Translations under genes and position numbers: made by a program | The notes under the pieces: generated by a model | Databases searched by the model: none | What the model saw: only the letters and a program-made list of their open reading frames with translations | Told to the model about the DNA's origin: nothing | In this document: positions 1-5,551 of the stretch, piece by piece | Layout: each line of letters begins with the position of its first letter | Numbering within the stretch: position 1 is the first letter of the stretch | Assembly (NCBI GenBank): GCA_017629615.1 | Contig: JAGBWT010000136.1 | Location: 1 to 5,996, forward strand | Length of the DNA: 5,996 nucleotides | Direction of reading: 5' to 3' | Origin: Alistipes sp. | GTDB taxonomy: Bacteria; Bacteroidota; Bacteroidia; Bacteroidales; Rikenellaceae

Positions 1-1
1 A

Positions 2-1714
2 TTCGAGCAGAAGGTAATTGCCAAGAGTGGTGGCGAGGTCAAGATTAAGATTGAGTATCAAGCCTGCAACGAAGGACAATGCACCCCACCAACCGATACC
101 GAACTGAATGTTACGCTCGATGCGCCTACAAAGAGTGCAGCCGAGGTTTCGGAGTCGGCAAAACCTGCCGAGGAGGTAAAAGCAGAGGAGGTTGAGCCAA
201 CCACCGAAGAGGCTACAACCGAGGAGGTTGCGCCAGCCACCGAGGAGGAAGAGCGTTCGTTGTGGGGCGTTATATTGGAGGCTATTGTTTGGGGCTTTGC
301 GGCACTGCTCACCCCTTGTGTATTCCCGATGGTTCCGATGACCGTTTCGTTCTTTATGAAGGGGGCTTCGTCGCCTGCAAAGGGTCGTATGAATGCTTCG
401 CTCTATGGCCTGTTCATCGTATTGCTCTACACGTTGCCTATCGCTGCCATCATTCTCATCACCCGCTTTGTGGGTGGCGATGCTGTGACTGCCGACATCT
501 TCAACTGGCTTGCAACACACTGGTTGCCAAATATCGTATTCTTCATCGTGTTTATGGTATTTGCCGCATCGTTCTTTGGTGCGTTCGAGATTACGTTGCC
601 AAGCTGGCTCGTAAATAAGAGCGACGCGCAATCGGACAAGGGCGGTATGGCTGGTATCTTCTTTATGGCGCTGACGTTGGTACTCGTATCGTTCTCGTGT
701 ACGGGCCCTATCGTCGGCTCGGTGCTGATTAAATCGACCGCAGGCGAGTTCTGGAATCCAATCCTCACGATGCTCGCATTCTCGACCGCCTTTGCATTGC
801 CATTTACACTCTTTGCATTCTTCCCGTCGATGCTCAAAAAGTTGCCAAAGAGTGGCGGTTGGCTCAACTCGGTAAAGGTTGTCCTCGGATTTATCGAGGT
901 TGCGCTCGGTCTTAAATTTTTGAGTATGGCCGACCTCGTATACCACTGGGGCATTCTCGACCGCGAAATCTATCTCGCCATCTGGATTGTCGTATTCTCG
1001 CTGCTCGGTCTCTACCTGCTCGGCAAGTTGCGCTTTGCACACGATAGCGAGGTTACGCATATCGGCGTTGGTCGTCTGTCGCTCGCCATCATCGTATTCT
1101 CGTTCGTTGTCTATATGATTCCGGGAATGTGGGGCGCACCTCTTTCGGCATTGTCGGGCTACCTTCCACCGCTCTCGTCGCAGGATTTCGTTTTGCAGTC
1201 GGGACCAGCGGCTCACAACATCACAACGCAGTCGGAGATTACCGCTTCGCGCAAATATAGCGATTTCCTCACGCTGCCTCACAACCTGCAAGGCTTCTTC
1301 GACCTGGCCGAGGCCGAGGCCTATGCCGAGAAGGTCGATAAGCCAATTTTCATCGACTTCACGGGTCACGGTTGCGTAAATTGCCGCGAAATGGAGTCGC
1401 GCGTATGGTCCGATGCTGCGGTACTCGACATTCTCCGCAACGAGTATATTATCTGCGCACTCTACACCGACGACAAGAAGGAGTTGCCCGAAAGCGATTG
1501 GGTTACAACCGACAAGGGCCGTACGCTCACATCGCTCGGCAAAATCAACGCACACTACGCTTTGACGCGCTTTGGCGTAAATGCTCAACCTTACTACGTT
1601 CTGCAAGGCAAGGGTGGCAAGGTTTTGGGTGAGCCACGCGGCTACAATCTCGACGTCAATGCCTTTGTAGAGTTCCTCAAAAAGGGCGTCGAGGAGTATA
1701 AAAATCAGAAATAA
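2..1714 (+). CDS. dsbD: Thiol:disulfide interchange protein DsbD, 5'-truncated by the window edge
   Basis: The frame is open from base 2, so the gene begins outside the window; 570 residues are visible. DsbD carries electrons from cytoplasmic thioredoxin across the inner membrane to periplasmic reductases and cytochrome c maturation. Domains in order: the end of the periplasmic alpha domain (residues 1-40) with its Cys pair C22/C27 in an ACNEGQC motif followed by PP; an acidic Glu/Ala/Pro/Thr linker (about 41-86); a membrane domain of about eight helices (about 90-376) with the redox cysteines C106 (in TPCVFP) and C233 (in SFSCTGP); and a C-terminal thioredoxin-like gamma domain with GCVNC (C458, C461) and a cis-Pro region near QPYYV. 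All three expected Cys pairs are present, so the protein looks functional. A TTG at 260 could be mistaken for a start, but it is Leu87 inside the protein. Missing N-terminus: roughly a signal peptide plus most of the alpha domain, inferred from family length. The gene ends at a strong terminator. Confidence 0.95.
   Translation, partial: FEQKVIAKSGGEVKIKIEYQACNEGQCTPPTDTELNVTLDAPTKSAAEVSESAKPAEEVKAEEVEPTTEEATTEEVAPATEEEERSLWGVILEAIVWGFAALLTPCVFPMVPMTVSFFMKGASSPAKGRMNASLYGLFIVLLYTLPIAAIILITRFVGGDAVTADIFNWLATHWLPNIVFFIVFMVFAASFFGAFEITLPSWLVNKSDAQSDKGGMAGIFFMALTLVLVSFSCTGPIVGSVLIKSTAGEFWNPILTMLAFSTAFALPFTLFAFFPSMLKKLPKSGGWLNSVKVVLGFIEVALGLKFLSMADLVYHWGILDREIYLAIWIVVFSLLGLYLLGKLRFAHDSEVTHIGVGRLSLAIIVFSFVVYMIPGMWGAPLSALSGYLPPLSSQDFVLQSGPAAHNITTQSEITASRKYSDFLTLPHNLQGFFDLAEAEAYAEKVDKPIFIDFTGHGCVNCREMESRVWSDAAVLDILRNEYIICALYTDDKKELPESDWVTTDKGRTLTSLGKINAHYALTRFGVNAQPYYVLQGKGGKVLGEPRGYNLDVNAFVEFLKKGVEEYKNQK
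167..253 (+). repeat. Acidic linker-coding imperfect repeat in dsbD
   Basis: This stretch encodes residues 56-84, the Glu-rich linker between the periplasmic domain and first membrane helix of DsbD. The DNA contains a near-identical 21-nt unit at 185-205 and 221-241 (Glu-Glu-Val-x-Pro-x-Thr), separated by a shorter degenerate unit. AGGAGG occurs four times here (from 171, 186, 222 and 243) because Glu-Glu is written GAG GAG each time. It is a low-complexity spacer whose length probably varies between strains; that last point is inference. Confidence 0.7.
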
Positions 1715-1736
1715 CGATACTCGCTTATAACAAACC

Positions 1737-1771
1737 AAGCCCCATCTAAAATCGGTTAGGTGGGGCTTTTT
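1737..1771 (+). terminator. Intrinsic terminator of dsbD
   Basis: A 13-bp stem with a single G-U wobble pairs 1737-1749 with 1756-1768 around a 6-nt loop (AATCGG), and the 3' arm runs into a T tract at 1767-1771. It begins 22 nt after the dsbD stop codon. It lies only 8 nt before the ATG of the next gene. Confidence 0.9.
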
Positions 1772-1779
1772 GAAAGGCT

Positions 1780-3045
1780 ATGAAGAGAGTTGCGGGGGTT
1801 ATAATTGCATTGTTGGCGCTACTGACAGCGAATGGGCAAAACGCCGTCGAGCGGGTTGCCAATGCGCTTAATCGTGGCGACATTGTTTGGCTCGACCGCA
1901 ATATTGATGCTCTGCGCGACTCATTGCCCGAACCTCTAATGTTGATGGGTCAAGCGATACGTCACGCAAATCTCTGTCGCTACGAGCAGAGCAATCGCGC
2001 TATCGAAAAGTTGTTAAACAACCACCACACGACCCTCGACAACCAACAAATATCGACCTTCTATGGTCTGCTGATAGACAACCTCAACAATCAGGGGCTG
2101 TATTCCGAAGCCTCCCGACTATTAAAGGGTTCTCTATCCAAAGAGGATTACAGCTATCGTTATTTCGAGGCGTTGTCCAAACTTCGACCGATGCGCATTG
2201 TTGCCCCAAAAGGTGGTACAACACTATCTTTTACAAGAAAAAGTGTTGGCGATGGAGCGCATATTCATCTACCCGTACGCATCGGACGCAACACCGAGTC
2301 GTTTATCTTCGATACCGGTGCAGCCAAATACAACGTCGTCAGCGCACGTTGCGCCAAACGCTATAAGTTCCGTCCCGTAATCGACTCTCTGCCGACCACA
2401 GGTGTTGGTGGCAAGGGCGTTACAAGTGTAGTGACAATCAACAAAATCAAAATCGGAGATATTACCATTCACAATCCGCTCTTCCTCGTTGTACCCGACG
2501 ACAATATGCCGAAAGATTTGCTCGGTGGTTTTGAATTGGAGTTTGTCTTGGGTAACGATATTATGATGGCGCTCGGTCTAATCGAATTTGATATGACCCG
2601 TAACGAGGCGCACATAGGCAGATGCAACAGCGAGCAACCAAAGAGTTGCGCACCTATGATACGACGCTCGAATGGACAATATTATATATATGTCGGCGTC
2701 GATGGCGTGCTTCACGAGATGCAATTCGACACGGGGGCTGTACATTCGGCTCTCTACGGCAACTACTTCGCGCTGCATCGCGATTCGATAGTCGGCCACC
2801 ACCCCCAAAAGCAGGGGCGCGCCAGAGGCTTTGGCGGAACAATCTACTACGACGCATACACGCTCTCGAAGACAACCTTCTCGGTTGGCGATGCGGAGTG
2901 CCAACTCCCACAAATCGATGTAGCGACCGAGCAACAGCACCTGCCAATCCAACAGCAAGAGTTTGGCGTATTCGGGGTTGATGCACTACTTCGATTCTCG
3001 CACTTCACTATCAACTTCCGCGATATGTATATTGGTGCAAAATAG
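1780..3045 (+). CDS. Secreted retropepsin-like aspartic protease with two DTG lobes
   Basis: The 421-residue product begins with a Sec signal peptide (KR at 2-3, hydrophobic 5-16, probable cleavage in ANG|QN near residue 19), which also supports the ATG start. Residues about 22-140 look alpha-helical and TPR-like (a guess from pattern). Two aspartic-protease lobes follow. Lobe 1 has IFDTGA with catalytic Asp178 and the closing motif VLGND near 256-260. Lobe 2 has QFDTGA with Asp317 and the closing motif VFGVD near 397-401. DTGA rather than DTGS/T, and the hydrophobic-hydrophobic-Gly closing motifs, fit the retropepsin-like Asp_protease_2 type. Retroviral enzymes dimerise to bring two such Asp residues together; here both are in one chain, so a monomeric pseudo-dimer is the natural inference. 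Expected location is periplasm or cell surface; the substrate is unknown. It faces the convergent small-membrane-protein pair. No promoter is seen between it and the preceding terminator. Confidence 0.88.
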   Translation: MKRVAGVIIALLALLTANGQNAVERVANALNRGDIVWLDRNIDALRDSLPEPLMLMGQAIRHANLCRYEQSNRAIEKLLNNHHTTLDNQQISTFYGLLIDNLNNQGLYSEASRLLKGSLSKEDYSYRYFEALSKLRPMRIVAPKGGTTLSFTRKSVGDGAHIHLPVRIGRNTESFIFDTGAAKYNVVSARCAKRYKFRPVIDSLPTTGVGGKGVTSVVTINKIKIGDITIHNPLFLVVPDDNMPKDLLGGFELEFVLGNDIMMALGLIEFDMTRNEAHIGRCNSEQPKSCAPMIRRSNGQYYIYVGVDGVLHEMQFDTGAVHSALYGNYFALHRDSIVGHHPQKQGRARGFGGTIYYDAYTLSKTTFSVGDAECQLPQIDVATEQQHLPIQQQEFGVFGVDALLRFSHFTINFRDMYIGAK

Positions 3046-3071
3046 AAGAGGCGCCTTGTCAGGCACCTCCT
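3046..3071 (-). terminator. Probable terminator of the convergent small-membrane-protein unit
   Basis: Read on the minus strand, GAGGTGCC (3069-3062) pairs with GGCGCCTC (3055-3048) with one G-U wobble, and the stem can extend by two pairs. The 6-nt loop TGACAA begins with the TGA stop of the upstream minus-strand gene. The tail is moderately T-rich (TTCTATTTTG). On the plus strand the same stem has a C-A mismatch and is not followed by a T tract, so it fits the minus-strand unit better. Confidence 0.55.
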
Positions 3072-3373
3072 CCGCGTTGGCTCGTTCGCAAAAGGGCAAC
3101 CGCCCATTCGTAGCCGCGTTGTACCACTCGCGAAATCTCGTACATCGTAGTAATTTGCACGCTCAACATCTTAAACGTACTGCGCAGAGTGACCAGATAG
3201 ACCACGAGGGCAATAGTTGCCATAAAGCCTCCAACCAGCAGACAAGGTATAACCAGCGAACCAAACACCTCGGCCAGCCATACCACAACGGCTGCCGACA
3301 GAAGCAACGTGGCCATCATTATCGCTATCGACGCGATAGCCATCGGCACGAATATCGGGCGATTGTCGTTCAT
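3059..3373 (-). CDS. Small two-TM membrane protein, possibly phage-holin-family-like
   Basis: The 104-residue product has a short polar N-terminus, two hydrophobic helices (about 11-35 and 39-63) and a basic, amphipathic C-terminal tail of about 40 residues ending in a Gly-rich RGGGA. This layout (paired helices followed by a cytoplasmic helical tail) resembles the small proteins annotated as phage holin family that often sit beside YtxH-like genes in Bacteroidota; that neighbourhood is from general knowledge and no diagnostic motif is visible. It starts 9 nt after the YtxH-like gene and is almost certainly cotranscribed with it. There is no good Shine-Dalgarno sequence. Its stop codon lies in the loop of the probable terminator hairpin. 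Holin activity in the lytic sense is not supported; an envelope role is only inferred. Confidence 0.75.
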   Translation of the reverse strand: MNDNRPIFVPMAIASIAIMMATLLLSAAVVVWLAEVFGSLVIPCLLVGGFMATIALVVYLVTLRSTFKMLSVQITTMYEISRVVQRGYEWAVALLRTSQRGGGA

Positions 3374-3382
3374 CTTCGATGG

Positions 3383-3580
3383 CTACTGTGCAGGATTGGC
3401 ATCGTGATGATGAGCAGGGTCGTTGCACTTGCAGCGCATCGCCTCCAACTCGGCATTTACAAACTCGCGCAACGTGTCGCGCATCTCTCTACCCGACTTC
3501 GGGGTAACAAGCATCGTCACCGCAGCACCCACAAGTGCGCCACCAAGCAACGTCAAAAGGCAAAGACCTGAATTTTTCAT
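3383..3580 (-). CDS. YtxH-like small membrane protein
   Basis: The 65-residue product has one N-terminal Gly/Ala-rich transmembrane segment (about 6-25) leading directly into TPKSG (26-30) and a charged amphipathic helix (REMRDTLREF). The combination of a G-rich helix, then A/T-P-K-S-G, then a basic helix, is the hallmark of the YtxH family, whose members are linked to envelope or general stress in other bacteria; the molecular role is not established. An unusual feature is the C-terminus, with CKC at 50-52 and HHHD at 57-60, which could bind a metal. It is first in a two-gene minus-strand unit. The 92-nt region upstream is shared with the divergent SLOG gene; no convincing minus-strand promoter is visible there. 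Confidence 0.8.
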   Translation of the reverse strand: MKNSGLCLLTLLGGALVGAAVTMLVTPKSGREMRDTLREFVNAELEAMRCKCNDPAHHHDANPAQ

Positions 3581-3660
3581 AATCGTAATGTTTTTAAGAG
3601 TTCGACTGTTTGGGTATCAAATCCCAAGCCAAACCTTGTCGTATTTCGCAGAATTATCGC

Positions 3661-3668
3661 TATATTTG
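3661..3668 (+). promoter_or_regulatory. Bacteroidota -7 promoter box of the SLOG gene
   Basis: TATATTTG is an exact match to the Bacteroidota -7 consensus TAnnTTTG. A weak -33 candidate, CTTG at 3635-3638, lies 22 nt upstream, close to the usual 19-21 nt spacing. The box ends only 4 nt before the ATG at 3673, which would place the transcript start on or next to the start codon. Confidence 0.55.
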
Positions 3669-3672
3669 TCGT

Positions 3673-4164
3673 ATGAATTTCGACACCAAGACAACCGTCG
3701 CCTTTACGGGGCATCGCACATATAATGGCGAGGCCGATATTGCATTGCGCGAAACTATCGTCAGACTCTACAACGGCGGTTATCGAACATTCCTCTGCGG
3801 TATGGCAACAGGGTTCGATATGGCAGCAGCCGAGGCCGTCCTCGAACTTCGCGACGAGCAGAGCGATATACAGCTTGTATGTGTTATCCCTTTTGAGGGG
3901 CAATCACGTCGTTTCAATGCCGAACAACGCAACCGCTACGATACAATATGCCGTGCGGCCAACCACGTTGTAACGCTCGCAACACAATACAGTCCAATGG
4001 CATACCATCGTCGCAACGACTTTTTGGTCGATAACTCTTCGGCTCTTATCGCCTACTTCGACGGCTCGAAGGGCGGAACGGCCTATACGGTTCGTCGCGC
4101 CACGAAGAGCCTGCACCGCTACACAAATCTCTACATCGACCCGCAACAAGAGTTTGCGTTTTAG
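3673..4164 (+). CDS. SLOG family protein (DUF1273/YpsA-like)
   Basis: The 163-residue product has the three marks of the SLOG/YpsA Rossmann-like fold: an N-terminal beta strand into FTGHR (11-15), the Gly loop GMATGFDM (43-50), and the late D-G-x-x-G-G-T segment (YFDGSKGGTAYT, 128-139), followed by a short helix. SLOG proteins bind nucleotide-derived ligands and include LOG cytokinin-activating enzymes and predicted sensors; YpsA-type members affect cell division or stress in Firmicutes. The ligand here is unknown. I chose the ATG at 3673 because the domain starts seven residues later and an upstream TTG (3610) would add 21 residues unlike the family. It is probably a single-gene unit, divergent from the YtxH-like gene. 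Confidence 0.9.
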   Translation: MNFDTKTTVAFTGHRTYNGEADIALRETIVRLYNGGYRTFLCGMATGFDMAAAEAVLELRDEQSDIQLVCVIPFEGQSRRFNAEQRNRYDTICRAANHVVTLATQYSPMAYHRRNDFLVDNSSALIAYFDGSKGGTAYTVRRATKSLHRYTNLYIDPQQEFAF

Positions 4165-4185
4165 CCACATCGACACCCGATTGGT

Positions 4186-4215
4186 CAAAAAATTTCTACA
4201 TTTTTGTAGTTTTTG
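4186..4215. repeat. Inverted repeat upstream of the sigma-factor gene
   Basis: CTACA (4196-4200) and TGTAG (4205-4209) form a perfect inverted repeat around TTTT. The flanking CAAAAA (4186-4191) and TTTTTG (4210-4215) are also complementary, giving an interrupted stem with a 4-nt bulge on one side. It lies 21 nt after the SLOG stop codon and 42 nt before the sigma-factor ATG. It could be a weak terminator for the SLOG gene, a protein-binding site, or part of the sigma-factor promoter; the sequence does not decide between these. Confidence 0.4.
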
Positions 4216-4257
4216 GGCTACGACCTGCGTCTAACAGAAAAAAAACTAACAAAAAAA

Positions 4258-4743
4258 ATGAAAGATTCCGAAAAAGAGTTTGCCCGAATTATACGGGAGA
4301 ACAAGACGACAATCTATACCGTCTGCTATATGTTCTCCAAGGACAAAGACGAGGTCGAGGAGCTCTTCCAAGAGGCACTAATCGCACTTTGGCGAGGCTT
4401 TGAGTCGTTTAGAGGCGAAAGTGCTATCCGCTCGTGGATATATCGAGTATCGCTCAACACCTGCATCAGTGCCGAGCGCAAGAAACGACGCCGTGCCGAC
4501 TCCGTGCGCCTCGATATGAACATCAACCTCTTCTCCGACACCGACGAAGATAGCCGTCAGGCGCAGATGCTGCGCGAGCGCATCGGCAAACTTGGCGTTT
4601 TCGACCGCGCAATTATTCTGCTTTGGCTCGAAAACCTCTCCTACGAAGAGATTGGTGCGATTGTCGGCATCACTGCTAAAAACGTATCGGTACGCCTCGT
4701 ACGCATACGCGAACAACTCAAAAATATGTCAAACGATAAATAG
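4258..4743 (+). CDS. ECF-type RNA polymerase sigma factor
   Basis: The 161-residue product has the two-domain ECF layout. Region 2 spans about 12-70: the 2.1-2.2 helices include DEVEELFQEALIALWRGF, followed by the promoter-melting segment FRGESAIRSWIYRVSLNTC. A basic, then acidic, linker spans about 74-104. Region 4 spans about 107-157 with the helix-turn-helix LSYEEIGAIVGITAKNVSVRL, in which AKNVSVRL is the recognition helix. It would direct RNA polymerase to a dedicated promoter set. The ATG at 4258 is preceded by an A-rich stretch rather than a Shine-Dalgarno sequence, as is common in this phylum; an in-frame TTG at 4213 is less likely because it only adds a Lys/Thr-rich tail before region 2. 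The membrane-protein gene starts 8 nt downstream, suggesting a sigma/regulator pair. No anti-sigma of the FecR or zinc-binding type is nearby. Confidence 0.93.
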   Translation: MKDSEKEFARIIRENKTTIYTVCYMFSKDKDEVEELFQEALIALWRGFESFRGESAIRSWIYRVSLNTCISAERKKRRRADSVRLDMNINLFSDTDEDSRQAQMLRERIGKLGVFDRAIILLWLENLSYEEIGAIVGITAKNVSVRLVRIREQLKNMSNDK

Positions 4744-4751
4744 CCGCCACT

Positions 4752-5351
4752 ATGAATAGCATTGAAATAAACGAACTCAACGAGATGCGCGAACAACTCT
4801 CCGCACTCAAAAAGCGACTCGAAAGCCAAGAGATTATCAACGACCGACTTATCAAGGAGACGATGACGCGCAAACTGTCAAGCATAAATCGTCGCGCCCT
4901 GTGGCCAAGCATCATTTGCGCCATATATATCCCGCTGGGCTACATCTTATTTCGTGTGCAAGGACTGTCGATACCTTTCTGCTGTGCCACATCGGCCATA
5001 TTTGCAATCAGCCTTGCGGCGATGATTATAAGCCACTTCCGCCTTCGCAAACGCGATATACTCGACGGCAATTTGGTTACAACCTACAAGGAGGTGGCTC
5101 GAATGAGAAGAATTTACAAGAATTGGCACTACATCTCCATTCCTATCGGGTTGGTTTGGTTCGTATGGTGGGAATATGAGATGTTTATCCATATCGCAAA
5201 AGGCGACATCACCGCGCTATTGGCTATGAGTGCTGCCGGTATTATTGGTGGTATTGTTGGTGGAATATACGGCGTCGCAACCCACAAACGCACACTGCGC
5301 GAGGCCGACGAAATTCTGCGCCAAATCGAAGAACTGCAACAGATGCAATAG
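4752..5351 (+). CDS. Four-TM coiled-coil protein paired with the ECF sigma factor, candidate anti-sigma factor
   Basis: The 199-residue product has no recognised catalytic motif. Its visible parts are an N-terminal heptad-like helix (about 5-45, Leu/Ile alternating with Glu/Lys), helices at about 49-68 and 73-94, a basic cytoplasmic-looking loop (95-125), helices at about 126-147 and 153-176 (the last very Gly/Ile-rich, GIIGGIVGGIYG), and a charged C-terminal helix (178-199). Both ends are predicted cytoplasmic. The gene starts 8 nt after the sigma-factor stop and ends before a strong terminator, so the two are one operon. By analogy with other ECF operons, the N-terminal helix could hold the sigma factor at the membrane. 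There is no HxxxCxxC zinc anti-sigma motif and no FecR domain, so this role rests on gene order alone. Confidence 0.85.
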   Translation: MNSIEINELNEMREQLSALKKRLESQEIINDRLIKETMTRKLSSINRRALWPSIICAIYIPLGYILFRVQGLSIPFCCATSAIFAISLAAMIISHFRLRKRDILDGNLVTTYKEVARMRRIYKNWHYISIPIGLVWFVWWEYEMFIHIAKGDITALLAMSAAGIIGGIVGGIYGVATHKRTLREADEILRQIEELQQMQ

Positions 5352-5374
5352 GCAACAAATCACAACATCATTCG

Positions 5375-5416
5375 ATAATAGGGGTAATCCACAATGCGAT
5401 TATCCCTATTATTTTT
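5375..5416 (+). terminator. Intrinsic terminator of the sigma-factor operon
   Basis: A 15-bp stem pairs 5375-5389 with 5398-5412 with one G-U wobble, around an 8-nt loop (CACAATGC). The 3' arm continues into a T run at 5412-5416. It begins 24 nt after the stop of the four-TM protein gene. Confidence 0.9.
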
Positions 5417-5420
5417 ACCC

Positions 5421-5469
5421 TACTGAACTTTGACTCTCAACTTTTAATTTTTAATCCTTAATTCTTAAT
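5421..5469 (+). repeat. Degenerate heptamer tandem array (YYTTAAT type)
   Basis: Four tandem 7-mers run from 5442 to 5469: TTTTAAT, TTTTAAT, CCTTAAT, TCTTAAT. Three further, more degenerate 7-mers in the same register precede them (TACTGAA, CTTTGAC, TCTCAAC, 5421-5441). The array fills the space between the upstream terminator and the phosphofructokinase promoter. Confidence 0.6.
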
Positions 5470-5486
5470 AAAAAACAAAGTTTTTT
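5470..5486. repeat. A-tract/T-tract inverted repeat in promoter spacer
   Basis: AAAAAAC (5470-5476) and GTTTTTT (5480-5486) are perfect inverted repeats around AAA, immediately upstream of the -7 box. With no G-C-rich stem it is a poor terminator; a bent or easily melted promoter spacer is more plausible. Confidence 0.45.
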
Positions 5487-5488
5487 GT

Positions 5489-5496
5489 TATCTTTG
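5489..5496 (+). promoter_or_regulatory. Bacteroidota -7 promoter box of the phosphofructokinase gene
   Basis: TATCTTTG matches the -7 consensus TAnnTTTG exactly. The predicted transcript start, near 5501-5503, leaves a 5' leader of about 50 nt that is A/C-rich and has no Shine-Dalgarno sequence before the ATG at 5552. No clear TTTG -33 box is seen at the usual spacing; that position is taken by the heptamer repeats. Confidence 0.7.
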
Positions 5497-5551
5497 TGCG
5501 ATTTTATGCCAAATTAGGTTTTTTACAATACAACAAATAATTCAAAACGCT

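Noticed and set aside
58..312. Minus-strand reading frame of 84 residues, Ser-rich
   Set aside because: It is the complement of the Glu-rich linker codons of dsbD; its composition is explained entirely by the opposite strand.
427..954. Minus-strand reading frame of 175 residues opposite dsbD
   Set aside because: It lies fully within the DsbD membrane domain, which has clear family motifs; no domain, signal peptide or start context is visible on the opposite strand.
2578..2986. Several overlapping frames on both strands inside the protease gene
   Set aside because: They are Arg/Cys-rich shadow frames over the second DTG lobe, whose motifs confirm the main frame.
2963..3571. Plus-strand frame of 202 residues over the two small minus-strand genes
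   Set aside because: It is His/Arg/Gln-rich with no hydrophobic core, whereas the minus strand gives two clean membrane proteins with proper starts and 9-nt spacing.
3059..3580. Holin-like and YtxH-like pair read as a prophage lysis remnant
   Set aside because: There is no endolysin, structural gene, integrase or attachment site nearby; the pair fits a chromosomal envelope gene unit.
3608..3629. Short inverted repeat (GTTTGGG / CCCAAGC) between the divergent genes
   Set aside because: Seven pairs with one wobble and an 8-nt loop, no T tract and no match to a known operator; too weak to list as a feature.
3630..3637. Possible minus-strand -7 box (AAGGTTTG) for the YtxH-like gene
   Set aside because: It misses the first consensus base and has no -33 partner at suitable spacing.
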